Shown piece by piece: positions 25,373 to 34,220 of a stretch of DNA of 64,000 bases. This DNA comes from Actinomadura flavalba DSM 45200 (GTDB lineage Bacteria; Actinomycetota; Actinomycetes; Streptosporangiales; Streptosporangiaceae). The stretch is from assembly GCF_000374305.1 (NCBI RefSeq), contig NZ_KB894093.1, forward strand, positions 186,001 through 250,000, in the 5' to 3' direction. The notes beneath the pieces were generated by a model. It ran no database searches. It had not been told where the DNA came from and saw only the letters and a program-made list of their open reading frames with translations. How positions within the stretch are numbered: position 1 is the first letter of the stretch; every line of letters starts with the position of its first letter. The position numbers were made by a program, and so were the translations under genes.

Positions 25373-26158
25373 TCAGCCTCCCTTCGGCGGGACGACCTGG
25401 AGGTAGATCCCGGTGATCACGAGGTTGACGATGAACAGCAGCAGGAACGTGATGACCACCGACTGGTTCACCACGTCACCGACGCCCTTCGGCCCGCCCT
25501 TGGGGTTCAGGCCCCGGTAGGACGCGACGATCCCGGCGATGAACCCGAACAGGATCGCCTTGAACTCGCTGACGTACAGGTCGGGGAGCTGGGCGAGAGC
25601 GGAGAAGCTCGCCAGGTACGCGCCCGGCGTGCCGCCCTGCATCATGACGTTGAAGACGTAGCCGCCCGCGACGCCGACGACCGACACCAGGCCGTTCAGC
25701 AGCGTCGCCACCAGCACGCAGGCCAGCACCCGGGGGACGACGAGCCGCTGGATCGGTGAGACGCCCAGCACCTCCATGGCGTCCAGCTCCTCGCGGATCG
25801 TCCGCGAGCCGATGTCGGCGCAGATCGCGGACCCCGCCACCCCGGAGATCAGCAGCGCCACGATCATCGGGCTCGCCTGCTGGATGACCGCCAGGACGCT
25901 GGCGCCGCCGGTGAACGACTGCGCGCCGAGCTGCTGCGTCAGCGACCCCACCTGGAGCGAGATGACCGCGCCGAACGGGATGGAGACCAGCGCCGTCGGC
26001 AGGATGGTGACGCCCGCGATGAACCAGAACTGCTCCACGAACTCGCGGAACTGGAACGGGCGCCGGAACATCTGGCGGAGCACGGTCGCGCCGAGGGCGA
26101 ACAGCCGTCCCGTCTCGCGCAGCGCACCGGCGACGGGGATCGCCGTCAGCGCGCTCAT
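25373..26158 (-). CDS. yrbEA: YrbE/MlaE-family ABC permease (YrbEA)
   Basis: A 261-residue permease and the first gene of the 12-gene mce operon. The family block appears as LLISGVAGSAICADIGSRTIREELDAMEVLGVSPIQRLVVPR. Hydrophobic segments lie at about 50-75, 90-110, 145-185 and 195-255. The operon promoter should lie in 26159-26320; I see no clear -35/-10 or known operator there and no adjacent FadR- or TetR-type regulator. Confidence 0.93.
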   Translation of the reverse strand: MSALTAIPVAGALRETGRLFALGATVLRQMFRRPFQFREFVEQFWFIAGVTILPTALVSIPFGAVISLQVGSLTQQLGAQSFTGGASVLAVIQQASPMIVALLISGVAGSAICADIGSRTIREELDAMEVLGVSPIQRLVVPRVLACVLVATLLNGLVSVVGVAGGYVFNVMMQGGTPGAYLASFSALAQLPDLYVSEFKAILFGFIAGIVASYRGLNPKGGPKGVGDVVNQSVVITFLLLFIVNLVITGIYLQVVPPKGG

Positions 26159-26320
26159 GAGCCGATCTCCAAGACGTACTCCTCGGGGTGGTGGCCGGCG
26201 GTCGATCTCGGGGGTGCCGGGGCGATCACGCTATCGACGGCGAGAAACGGGAAACAAGGGACAGAAGTGAGGTTTTCGGATTCTTGGCACCGGGTGATAA
26301 CCGGGCTTTTCCAAAGGGCT

Positions 26321-26371
26321 CGATAAAGGCACGCACACCCGGCCTGAGCTGCGGAGAACGTGCCTTTATCG
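26321..26371 (-). terminator. Hairpin between secreted-protein gene and mce operon
   Basis: CGATAAAGGCACG at 26321-26333 pairs perfectly with CGTGCCTTTATCG at 26359-26371 (13 bp, 25-nt loop). It lies 6 bp beyond the stop of the upstream gene (26377) and about 160 bp before the first mce gene, so it insulates the operon. Confidence 0.75.
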
Positions 26372-26376
26372 AACGA

Positions 26377-27984
26377 TCACCGCTCCGGGACCGCGTACGG
26401 GCAGGTGGTCGGCTTCTCGGCCGACCCGCGGTTGCAGATCTTGCCCTGCCTCATCTTCACGTAGTTGCCGGGACCGGAGATGCTGGCGGTGAGGAGGGCG
26501 TCGATCTTCTCCCCGACGCCGCACCCCTTGAACGGCGGGATGGTGTAGTAGCCGCGCAGCGGACCGCCCAGCAAGATGTTGGAGTACTCCGGCTTGCCGC
26601 CGCTCAGCACGAGCTTGGCCGGGGTCGTTGTGGTGCAGTTCGGCCCCACCGGCAGCGTCGCGCCGTTCACCGTCGCCTTGATCACCCTGACCCGCATGTT
26701 CGTCGTGGCCTGGACCCGGTAATCACCGTTCGACGACAGCGTGCCGTCCATCAGCGAGTCTCCGACCTGCGTCATCTCGACCGTCGCCCGAACCGGCATG
26801 AATTCGAAGTTCAGCGACTGCATCTCGGACCGCAGCGGCTTCGCGAACTGGATCTCGGCGCCGAACTTCCCGCCCGAGGGCGGGATGACGCGGATGTGCG
26901 CGTGCACAGGGGTGGTGATCCTGGCCGGGTCGTTGATCGCCATGGCCGCGTCCAGCTTCTTGATGTTGGAGAAGCCGGAGATGTACGTGCAGCGACCCCA
27001 GTCGGCGCCGTCCTTGCCCTTGGGCTTGCCGCAGTCGGCGGGGGTGGGCGGGTCCTTCGGCGGCTCAGCGCCTGCCTTCCCGGTCTTCACGGTGAGCGGT
27101 TGGCTCGCCGGGGAGACGTTGCCCGCCTCGTCGCGGGCCTTGACCGTCAGCGTGTACTCGGTCTCCGGCTTGAGGCTCTTCACCACACCCTCGGCCTGGT
27201 CGAACGAACCGAGCTTCGTACTGCCGTTGAAGACGTCGTACCCGGCGACACCGACGTTGTCCGTGGACGCCTGCCAGCTCAGGGCGACGCTCTCGCCGGT
27301 GATCTCGCCCGCGGTCGGCTTACCGGGAGCCGTGGGCGGCTCCTTGTCCTCCGGCGCGGGGCCACCGTCGCCACCCGTCACCGTGAACTTGGCGAGGGTC
27401 GCGTCCTGGCCCGGGTTGAGCTTGCACGGAATGTCGCTCAGGTCGGGATCGGTGATCTCGGTGCCGTCCGTGTCGCGCGCGGTGATGTGCAGCGCCAGGT
27501 CTCCGACGACGATCGATCCCGGACCGGCCTCCGGGAGCGTGATGGTCGGCGCGACACCGTCGCCCTCGACGGTGAAGTCACCGGAGGGCGGAGCGTCCCG
27601 CTTCTTCAGCTTGATCGGCACGTTGACGGTCTTGTCGCCGCCGGGCGCCTTGACGATGTTCGTGGAGGTCGCCGTGCCCTCGATCGACGCCGCGCCGATG
27701 AGAGAGAGTCCGGCGGTGGTGCCGTCGTTGATCGTCGAGACCGTGTCCACGCGGATCGTCGGGACGGGCTTGCCCGCCTCGATGCTCTCCGGGATGTCGG
27801 TCTTGATGACGACCTTGAGCGGCTGCTCGTCCACCAGCGGGTAGTTGCAGGTGAAGTTCAGCGTCTTCGTCACCGGCGCCGCCTGGGCGGGGGGCTGGCC
27901 GACGAGGCCCGAGGCCGCCGCCGCTGCGGTGACGGCGGCGAGCGCAGCGACGGTACTCAACCGCCGCGTGGTGAACAGGGTCAT
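26377..27984 (-). CDS. Secreted protein with fibronectin type III domain
   Basis: A 535-residue protein with a classical signal peptide ending around A-Q-A-A (residue ~36). A first beta-rich domain (TKTLNFTCNYPLVDEQPLKV) is followed by a fibronectin type III domain at about 216-302 (VALSWQASTDNVGVAGYDVF; YTLTVKARDEAGNVSP). The last ~215 residues contain paired cysteines (CGKPKG, WGRCTY, NCTTTT, GCGVGE, CNRG, TCPY). It is extracellular. Domains like the N-terminal one recur in actinomycete surface proteins of unknown function. GGAAGG precedes the ATG at 27984. Adhesion or carbohydrate binding is conceivable but not shown. Confidence 0.82.
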   Translation of the reverse strand: MTLFTTRRLSTVAALAAVTAAAAASGLVGQPPAQAAPVTKTLNFTCNYPLVDEQPLKVVIKTDIPESIEAGKPVPTIRVDTVSTINDGTTAGLSLIGAASIEGTATSTNIVKAPGGDKTVNVPIKLKKRDAPPSGDFTVEGDGVAPTITLPEAGPGSIVVGDLALHITARDTDGTEITDPDLSDIPCKLNPGQDATLAKFTVTGGDGGPAPEDKEPPTAPGKPTAGEITGESVALSWQASTDNVGVAGYDVFNGSTKLGSFDQAEGVVKSLKPETEYTLTVKARDEAGNVSPASQPLTVKTGKAGAEPPKDPPTPADCGKPKGKDGADWGRCTYISGFSNIKKLDAAMAINDPARITTPVHAHIRVIPPSGGKFGAEIQFAKPLRSEMQSLNFEFMPVRATVEMTQVGDSLMDGTLSSNGDYRVQATTNMRVRVIKATVNGATLPVGPNCTTTTPAKLVLSGGKPEYSNILLGGPLRGYYTIPPFKGCGVGEKIDALLTASISGPGNYVKMRQGKICNRGSAEKPTTCPYAVPER

Positions 27985-28346
27985 CACGCGTCTGCCTTCC
28001 GACGGGGTGGGGGTCGCGGCAGCGTAACGACGCGGCCGAAATGGGAACAAGACGCACGTCACACATCCGGCGGGAGTTGGCGCATCGCGATAGTTTTCCG
28101 CCTCGCGGGACCGCTCGAATGTGCGCTGCCACCATTGCCGAGGATGCCGTAAAGGACGGCCCGCACGTGCTGTGACGTCCGAAAACACTCGCCGCCGCAC
28201 AAGGCCGGAAATCGGAGTCCGCACCCCGCGCCAAGAAGTCCGCGCGCCCCTTGTCGGCGCCCGCCGCCGCGTGTTCCTCTCGTCCGTGTTCGCGGCCCGC
28301 CGGGGCCGTCCGGCTCCGAGGCGCGCAGGAAAGCAGGTGGTGATCG
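27985..28346. other. Divergent intergenic region
   Basis: About 360 bp between two divergent genes for exported proteins. It must contain both promoters. I see no convincing operator, small ORF or RNA structure in it. Confidence 0.6.
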
Positions 28347-29582
28347 GTGCGGTTCGCACGGCGCCCGCTCGTCGCGGGGCTCGGCGCGGCGGCGGTGATC
28401 GCCGCAGGCGCGGCGACGCCCCTGGTCGCGGGCCAGCCGGCCGCGCGTGCCGCCGCGGCGCCCGAGCTGTACATCAGCACGTCGGCGTCGGCCGGCAGTG
28501 TGCGGCCCGGCTCCCAGTTCAACGTCACGGTGCAGGTGCGATCGGGCGCGGACCCGGTGGACAAGACCTACGTGCGGCTCACCTCGCCGGTGTTCAGGTT
28601 CTCCCCGCACAACGCCTCGCTCGGCACCGTGGACAGCGGCGGCAAGACGTTCACCACGACGGCCACCGTCCCGGAGGGCGCCGACGCGGGATCCGTCGCG
28701 ATCAACACCCGGGCCGTCGCCTACGGCGCTCCGACGCAGGCGAACTCGATCAGTGTCCAGATCAGCTCGCCTCCGCCGCCGACCAAGCCGCCCACGAAGC
28801 CCCCCACCAAGCCGCCGACGAAGCCCCCCACGAAACCGCCGACGAACAAGCCGACCCGGCCGCCGTCGGCGCCCGGCACGGTCACTCCCCCCAGTGGGGG
28901 GAACCCGTCGTCGCCGAACTCCCCGACGGTGCCCGGTCTGCCCGGCATGAACGCGCCGGTCGCCCCGCCCACGGGCACCTCGTCGGTGCTGCCGCCGTCC
29001 GCGCCGCAGCTCGCGCTGCCGCCGATCGCGGCGCCGCAGGTGGCGCCGGTGAGCAGCGCCCCGATGGGCGCGACCGTGCTGCGCTCGGCGGGCAACGTCG
29101 CCGAGACGGACCTGGCCGCCGCGCAGGCGGGCTGGCTCGCCGCGCTGATCACCGGTCAGTTGCTGCTCGGCGCCCGCTTCTGGGCGCTGCGCCGGCGCCG
29201 CGTCGCGCTGGTCGCGGACGGCCCCGCCGCCGCGACCGCGCCGATGGCCGCCGTCGCGGCTCCCGACGACAAGACGCGGGAACTGCCCCGTCCGGACGAC
29301 AAGGCGGGCACGACGCCGCCGGTGCGCCGCGCCACGCGGATGACGTCGTCCCTGCCGATCCAGCGCCCCGCCGAGACTCCGGCCGAGGCGACGAAGGCCG
29401 CCCCGCCGGTCGCGGACGAGGCGCCCGCCGAGGCCGCACCGCCCGCCAAGGACGACAAGACGGCCAAGACCGACAAGCCCGCCGGGACGCCCCGGCACGG
29501 CACCCGCCGGGCGCCCAAGGCCAAGCGCCGCCCGGCCCGGCTCTCCCTCTCGCTGCTGCCCAAGCCGAAGGACGAGCCCTAG
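28347..29582 (+). CDS. Surface protein with Pro-Thr-Lys repeat and C-terminal membrane anchor
   Basis: A 411-residue protein. It has a signal peptide to about residue 36 (ending A-R-A-A) and an immunoglobulin-like domain at about 40-135 (FNVTVQVRSGADPVDKTYVRL). A low-complexity spacer of about six PPTK units follows at about 145-170. One hydrophobic segment near residue 250 precedes a basic stop-transfer (WALRRRR), and the cytoplasmic tail is rich in Ala, Lys and Pro. The start is GTG at 28347 with AGGAAAG upstream. The repeat spacer suggests a stalk crossing the wall. No enzyme motif is seen. Confidence 0.8.
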   Translation: MRFARRPLVAGLGAAAVIAAGAATPLVAGQPAARAAAAPELYISTSASAGSVRPGSQFNVTVQVRSGADPVDKTYVRLTSPVFRFSPHNASLGTVDSGGKTFTTTATVPEGADAGSVAINTRAVAYGAPTQANSISVQISSPPPPTKPPTKPPTKPPTKPPTKPPTNKPTRPPSAPGTVTPPSGGNPSSPNSPTVPGLPGMNAPVAPPTGTSSVLPPSAPQLALPPIAAPQVAPVSSAPMGATVLRSAGNVAETDLAAAQAGWLAALITGQLLLGARFWALRRRRVALVADGPAAATAPMAAVAAPDDKTRELPRPDDKAGTTPPVRRATRMTSSLPIQRPAETPAEATKAAPPVADEAPAEAAPPAKDDKTAKTDKPAGTPRHGTRRAPKAKRRPARLSLSLLPKPKDEP

Positions 29583-29587
29583 AGACC

Positions 29588-29635
29588 GGCCCCTTCCCCG
29601 GCTCGCAGCGCGCCGTTCGGACCGGGGAAGGGGCC
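29588..29635. terminator. Hairpin terminator
   Basis: GGCCCCTTCCCCGG at 29588-29601 pairs perfectly with CCGGGGAAGGGGCC at 29622-29635. It lies 6 bp after the stop at 29582. Confidence 0.8.
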
Positions 29636-29647
29636 TTCACGAACAGG

Positions 29648-29679
29648 CGGAGCCCCGGGACAGCAGTCCCGGGGCTCCG
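29648..29679. terminator. Hairpin terminator
   Basis: A 13-bp perfect stem (CGGAGCCCCGGGA, 29648-29660, with its complement at 29667-29679) closes a 6-nt loop. It lies 21 bp beyond the minus-strand pucR stop. With the preceding hairpin it gives each convergent gene its own terminator. Confidence 0.82.
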
Positions 29680-29699
29680 CCGCGTTCGGGGCCGGTGCG

Positions 29700-30950
29700 T
29701 CAGGCCGTCTCCGCCTGCCGAATCCACGCGCTGAGCAGCAGCATCAGCTCCAGCCGGATCTCCGGGTCCTCGATGTCGAAGTCGAACATCTCGTGCAGTT
29801 GCGCCATGCGGTACCGGACCGTCTGCGGGTGCACGTTCAGCGTCACCGCCGCGTCGGTCGCGTTGAAGCCGGTCTTCAGGCACTCCAGCAGCGTGTACGC
29901 GAGGCTGAGTCCCTTCTTGGACCGGTTCTGCGTCATCAGCGGCGCGAGCCGCCGCGCCGCGACGATCTCGACGAGCCGTCCGCCCTCGGCGACCAGCAGT
30001 TCGGGGACGTGCTGCTCGGCGTGGACGAGCACGCTCGTGCGGCGGGCCGTCGCCTCCGCCGAGCCGCCCGTCGCCAGCTCCAGCGACCGGCGCGCCCAGT
30101 GCAGCGACTCGCGCGCCTGCTCGGGCGGCACGGCGGGTCCGGCCGCGGCCGTCCAGCCCGCGAGCATCCCGGCGAGCCGGTCGGCCTGGCCGGGTCCGTC
30201 CGGGTCGGGCATGACGAGGCAGGGACGCCCGTGGTCGAGGCCGGTGAGGATCTCGGGCGGCAGCCCGGCCGGGCCCTCGCCGCCGTGCCCCTGCCAGGGC
30301 TGGAGCACGACGACGGCGAGCCGGCGCGGCAGCTTCCAGCCCGCCACCGCCGCCTGCTCGGCGACGACGTTGGCGGGCACCGGCGTCTCGGACAGCAGCA
30401 GCCCGAGCAGCCGCGCGCGGCGCTGCTCGCGCTCCCCGGCGGCCTTCTCCCGGGCGCGCGCGTAACCGTCGGCGGCGGCGCGGGACAGTTCGTCCAGGTA
30501 GGCGAAGTTCGCCTCGGCCATCAGGCCGAGGATGGCCATCTCGCGGCCCTCGCGCTCGTGCTCGGTGGACAGGTAGCGCCAGGCGATGCGGGACGCGATC
30601 CGCATCGCGTTCTGGAGGTGCTCCAGGCTGCGTCCCTCGACGGCCTCGCCGTAGCCGACGTCGAAGTAGACCTGCCGGACGTCCTTCCAGGAGGTGTCGG
30701 CGTCGTCGATGAGCCGGACGAAGTGCTCCATCGCGAACGCGACGGCGGCCTCCACGACGCGTTCGTACAGCGGGTCGCCGGGCCGGGCGTACTCGGGCAC
30801 CTCGCGGACGACGGCGTCCGCCATGAGCCGCTGCACGGTGGGCAGGTGGGCCGCCATCCAGCCGGCGGTCTCGTCCGGCAGCTCCCGCCACGGCGCCACC
30901 TCGACCCGTACGGCCCAGTCGCCGTTCGTGCGCGTGTCCGTCATGCTCAT
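29700..30950 (-). CDS. PucR-family transcriptional regulator
   Basis: A 416-residue protein. The C-terminal HTH reads LLECLKTGFNATDAAVTLNVHPQTVRYRMAQLHEMFDFDIED, diagnostic of PucR/CdaR-type regulators. The N-terminal ~180 residues form a helical sensor region (RsbR-like: EHFVRLIDDADTSWKDVRQVY) and a GGDEF-like middle domain lies between. I choose the ATG at 30950, with GGAGGT eight bases upstream; the frame is open to 31058. The regulated genes are unknown. The upstream neighbour is separated by a strong hairpin. Confidence 0.9.
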   Translation of the reverse strand: MSMTDTRTNGDWAVRVEVAPWRELPDETAGWMAAHLPTVQRLMADAVVREVPEYARPGDPLYERVVEAAVAFAMEHFVRLIDDADTSWKDVRQVYFDVGYGEAVEGRSLEHLQNAMRIASRIAWRYLSTEHEREGREMAILGLMAEANFAYLDELSRAAADGYARAREKAAGEREQRRARLLGLLLSETPVPANVVAEQAAVAGWKLPRRLAVVVLQPWQGHGGEGPAGLPPEILTGLDHGRPCLVMPDPDGPGQADRLAGMLAGWTAAAGPAVPPEQARESLHWARRSLELATGGSAEATARRTSVLVHAEQHVPELLVAEGGRLVEIVAARRLAPLMTQNRSKKGLSLAYTLLECLKTGFNATDAAVTLNVHPQTVRYRMAQLHEMFDFDIEDPEIRLELMLLLSAWIRQAETA

Positions 30951-31025
30951 CGACCGCACCTCCGTCACGTTCCGGACTCCCGAAGGTAATTCGGCCGTGC
31001 GTCGCGGGACACTCAACGGACACAC

Positions 31026-31077
31026 GTGACCACCCGCCCGCGTTGTCACCGATGTCACAAGCTGGGCGGGTGGTCAC
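31026..31077 (-). terminator. Hairpin after the DoxX-like gene
   Basis: GTGACCACCCGCCC at 31026-31039 pairs perfectly with GGGCGGGTGGTCAC at 31064-31077 (14 bp, 24-nt loop). It begins 10 bp past the doxX-like stop (31088) and lies upstream of pucR. It is probably a terminator, though it could also serve as a PucR operator. Confidence 0.7.
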
Positions 31078-31087
31078 AAATGCGAGG

Positions 31088-31618
31088 TCAGCGGAGGAAC
31101 GGGTACTTTCGGACGACCGCCAGCCCGCGCCACCACCAGCCCAGCCCCCAGGTGTTCCCCGCCGCGACGAGCGCGAGGCCGACCAGGACGAGCGTGTAGA
31201 TCAGGTGGTCGTCCAGGAACGGGTTGTTCGCGGGCGGCAGCACCGCGGTCCACATCAGCACCAGCATGAGCCCGCCGCTCACGGCCGCGATCCACATCGC
31301 GATCCCGAGCGCCAGCGCGACGCCGATGGCGAGCAGCCCGGCCATGAACAGCCAGTCCGCCCAGGCGGCCCCGGCCAGGTCCTTGTAGAGACCGGCGAAC
31401 GGCCCCTTCGGGGCGTTGGCGAGGAACCCGGCGGTCGGGCTGCCGCCGTCCAGCCACGCCTTGTCGGCGGGGGTCTCGTGGCCGAGGCCGAACGTCTTGT
31501 CGAGGAACGCCCACAGGAAGATCCAGGCGAGCGCGAGCCGCACCAGCGCCCACACCTTCGCGGCGGGTTCGGCACTGGTCCGGACGTCGGTACGTGCGTC
31601 GGGCGCGGAGACGGCCAT
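31088..31618 (-). CDS. DoxX-like membrane protein
   Basis: A 176-residue protein with four transmembrane segments (VWALVRLALAWIFLWAFLDKTFGLG; WLFMAGLLAIGVALALGIAMWIA; GGLMLVLMWTAVLP; LIYTLVLVGLALVAAG). The first helix followed by L-D-K-T-F-G-L matches DoxX/DoxD-type proteins, related to thiosulfate:quinone oxidoreductase subunits or to oxidative-stress membrane complexes. A DevR/DosR-type box lies 96 bp upstream of the ATG, linking it to the neighbouring two-component system. Its biochemical role is not deducible. Confidence 0.78.
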   Translation of the reverse strand: MAVSAPDARTDVRTSAEPAAKVWALVRLALAWIFLWAFLDKTFGLGHETPADKAWLDGGSPTAGFLANAPKGPFAGLYKDLAGAAWADWLFMAGLLAIGVALALGIAMWIAAVSGGLMLVLMWTAVLPPANNPFLDDHLIYTLVLVGLALVAAGNTWGLGWWWRGLAVVRKYPFLR

Positions 31619-31713
31619 GGGGGGTCTGCCTTCCTGGCGGGAGCCGTTCTTGTCACTCCCCAGACAACCCCGTCCGGATCTTCACGTGCAGGTGCGTTCG
31701 CCCTGCTTTCGCC

Positions 31714-31727
31714 GGGACGTAGGTCCC
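31714..31727 (-). promoter_or_regulatory. DevR/DosR-type box upstream of doxX-like gene
   Basis: GGGACGTAGGTCCC matches the core GGGAC-N4-GTCCC of the mycobacterial Dos box with perfect dyad arms. It lies 96 bp before the ATG of the DoxX-like gene and just past the 3' end of the kinase gene. Confidence 0.65.
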
Positions 31728-31740
31728 GGAAAGGTCCCGG

Positions 31741-33468
31741 TCAGGCGGCGTCGTGGAGGGGGACGCGCCATTCCAGCAGGGTGCCGCCGCCGGGGCGGTC
31801 GGCGGTGGAGAAGCGGCCGCCGAGGCGGTGGGCGCGTTCCTCCATGTTGCGCAGGCCGCTGCGGCGGCCGACGGGCGAGATGCCGCGGCCGTCGTCCTCG
31901 ACGCGCAGGACGAGGTCGGCGCCGACCTCCACGGACACCGTCGCGCTCGCGGCGTCCGCGTGCCGGGCGATGTTCGACAGCGCCTCGCTCGCCACGGCCA
32001 GGAGGTGCCCGCCGACCTCCTCGGGGACGTCGTTGTCGAGCGGGCCGTCGACCCGGACCGCCGGAGCGAAGCCGAGCGGGTGCGCGGCCGCCTCGACGAC
32101 GTCGTACAGCCGGGCCCGCAGGCCGTCGTCGCCGGGGGCGCGCTGCAACGCGAAGATCGTGGAGCGGATCTGCTGGATGGTGCCGTCCAGGTCGTCCACG
32201 GCGCGCCGCACGCGGGTGCCGACCTCGGGGTTCTCGGTGATGCGGACCGTGCTCATCAGCGTCATCGCGGTCGCGAACAGCCGCTGGATCACCGTGTCGT
32301 GCAGGTCCTTGGCGATGCGGTCGCGGTCCTCCAGGAGGGCCAGCCGCTCGGTGTCGCGGCGCCGCGCGGCCAGCTCCAGCGCGATCGCCGCCTGACCCGC
32401 GAACGCCTCCAGGAGCCGCTGCACCGCGTCGGTGAACTCCGGCTCGCCGCGTCCGTTGGCCACCGCGATGACGCCGCGCGCCGAGCCGTCCAGGCCGAGC
32501 GGCACGATGAGCAGCGGGCCGACGGCCAGGCCCGGGGGCGCGCCCGCCTCGGCGGCCACCGCCGCGCCGTCGGCGAGCCGCTGCGGACGGCCCGTCGCGT
32601 ACACGGCGTCCACGACCGTCCGGCCGCCGGGGATGCGCAGGCCCAGCACCGGCTGCGCGTCCGGGCCGTCGACGGCGACGATCTCGAACGCCTCGCCCGA
32701 CTCGTCCGCGAGCGCCACCGCCGCCATCGTCGCGCCCGCCACCTGCCGGGCGCGCTCGGCGACGAGCGACGTGACGTCCTGCGGGTCGGTGCCCGACAGC
32801 AGCGCCGTGGAGATCTCCGCCGACGCCTCCAGCCAGCGTTCCCGGCGGCGCGCCTCGTCGTACAGCCGGGCGTTCTCGATCGCGATGCCGGCGGCCGTCG
32901 CCAGCGCCGTGACGATGACCTCGTCCTCCTCCTCGAAGGCGCCGCCGCCCGCCTTCTCGGTGAGGTACAGGTTGCCGAACACCTCGTCGCGGACGCGGAT
33001 CGGGACGCCGAGGAACGTGCTCATCGGCGGATGGTCGGCCGGGAAGCCGTGCGACTCGGGGTGCGTGGCGAGGTCGGTGAGCCGCAGCGGGTGCGGCTCC
33101 TTGATGAGCAGGCCGAGGATGCCGTGCCCGTGCGGCCAGTGGTCGATCCGGGCGATGTCGGCCTCGTCCATGCCGACCGTGACGAACTGGACGAGCCGTT
33201 CGCCGTCCTCGTCGATGACGCCGAGCGCGCCGTAGCGGGCCTCGGCCAGCGCCGTCGCGGCCTCGGTGATGCGCCGCAGCACGGTCTCCAGGTCGAGTTC
33301 GCCGCCGATCGAGACGACGGCCTCCAGCAGCGCGTGCACCCGGTCGCGGGTGCCGCGCGCGGCGTCGAGCCGGGCGTGCAGCTCGGCGAGCAGGTCGTCC
33401 AGGCGGAGTTGCGGCAGGGTCAGCCGCGCGCGGTCGTCGCTCTCGGCGGCACGCCTCTCCTGCACCAT
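31741..33468 (-). CDS. devS: GAF sensor histidine kinase, DevS/DosS-like
   Basis: A 575-residue protein with two GAF domains (about 45-205 and 215-370) and a HisKA_3/HATPase module with the phosphoacceptor in KDLHDTV (His390). GAF-A contains DHPPM (His146) and GNLYL (Tyr168). By alignment from memory these match the proximal haem ligand His149 and distal Tyr171 of M. tuberculosis DevS. The surrounding block FLGVPIRVRDEVFGNLYLTEK is strongly DevS-like. It should therefore sense O2/NO/CO or redox state through haem and phosphorylate the DevR-like regulator encoded divergently. No transmembrane segment is seen. Confidence 0.88.
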   Translation of the reverse strand: MVQERRAAESDDRARLTLPQLRLDDLLAELHARLDAARGTRDRVHALLEAVVSIGGELDLETVLRRITEAATALAEARYGALGVIDEDGERLVQFVTVGMDEADIARIDHWPHGHGILGLLIKEPHPLRLTDLATHPESHGFPADHPPMSTFLGVPIRVRDEVFGNLYLTEKAGGGAFEEEDEVIVTALATAAGIAIENARLYDEARRRERWLEASAEISTALLSGTDPQDVTSLVAERARQVAGATMAAVALADESGEAFEIVAVDGPDAQPVLGLRIPGGRTVVDAVYATGRPQRLADGAAVAAEAGAPPGLAVGPLLIVPLGLDGSARGVIAVANGRGEPEFTDAVQRLLEAFAGQAAIALELAARRRDTERLALLEDRDRIAKDLHDTVIQRLFATAMTLMSTVRITENPEVGTRVRRAVDDLDGTIQQIRSTIFALQRAPGDDGLRARLYDVVEAAAHPLGFAPAVRVDGPLDNDVPEEVGGHLLAVASEALSNIARHADAASATVSVEVGADLVLRVEDDGRGISPVGRRSGLRNMEERAHRLGGRFSTADRPGGGTLLEWRVPLHDAA

Positions 33469-33554
33469 GACCCCAGTATCGCGGCTCCCGCCCAGGCTTG
33501 GGGCGGTATCGCGCCGGTACCGTGGAGATCCCTTGCAGCGTGCGGAGGTGCCCC

Positions 33555-34220
33555 ATGTCCGACGAGCCCATCCGGGTGTTCCTCATGGACGACCACGAGG
33601 TCGTCCGGCGCGGGGTCGCCGCGCTGCTGTCCGCCGAGGACGACATCGTCGTGGTGGGCGAGGCGGGGTCGGCCGAGGAGGCGCTGGCCCGCGTCCCGGC
33701 GGCCCGCCCGAACGTCGCCGTGCTGGACGTGCGGATGCCCGGCGGCGACGGCGTCGCGGTCTGCCGGGAGATCCGCTCGACGCACCCGGAGGTGGCGTGC
33801 CTCATGCTCACCTCGTTCGACGACGACGACGCCCTCTTCGAGGCGGTCATCGCGGGCGCGGCGGGCTACGTGCTCAAGCAGATCCACGGCTCGGACCTGG
33901 TGGGGGCCGTCCGCACGGTCGCGTCCGGCCAGTCCCTGCTGGACACGCGCAGCACGGCCCGCATGATGGAGCGGCTGCGCGAGCGCCAGCAGCACGCCGA
34001 CCCGCTCGCCGTGCTGACGTCGCAGGAGCGGCAGATCCTCGAACTCATCGGGGACGGGCTCACCAACCGGCAGATCGGCGAGCGGATGTTCCTCGCGGAG
34101 AAGACCGTGAAGAACTACGTGTCGAACCTGTTCGCCAAGCTCAACATGAGCCGCCGCACGCAGGCCGCCGCGTACATGGCGCAGCTCCGCGCGGGCCGGT
34201 CCCGCCCGCGCGACGTCTAG
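33555..34220 (+). CDS. devR: NarL/LuxR response regulator, DevR/DosR-like
   Basis: A 221-residue protein. The receiver domain has VFLMDDHEVVRRGV and the phosphorylation site in VAVLDVRMPGGDG (Asp58). The LuxR HTH contains LTSQERQILELIGDGLTNRQIGERM then FLAEKTVKNYVSNL. The last motif, with its ERMFLAEKTVKNYVS wording, is the DevR/DosR signature. The start ATG is at 33555. It is divergent from the kinase gene and convergent with the nitroreductase gene, sharing a CTAG double stop. The boxes nearby are its probable targets; none lies in its own promoter gap. Confidence 0.92.
   Translation: MSDEPIRVFLMDDHEVVRRGVAALLSAEDDIVVVGEAGSAEEALARVPAARPNVAVLDVRMPGGDGVAVCREIRSTHPEVACLMLTSFDDDDALFEAVIAGAAGYVLKQIHGSDLVGAVRTVASGQSLLDTRSTARMMERLRERQQHADPLAVLTSQERQILELIGDGLTNRQIGERMFLAEKTVKNYVSNLFAKLNMSRRTQAAAYMAQLRAGRSRPRDV

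Noticed and set aside
28785-28860. DNA repeat of a CCGCCCACGAAG-type unit
   Set aside because: It encodes the PPTK stalk of the surface protein in frame; it is a coding repeat, not an independent element.
33469-33554. DevR/DosR box in the devS-devR intergenic gap
   Set aside because: Searched by eye for GGGAC-N4-GTCCC and close variants; none found, so autoregulation is not supported from sequence here.
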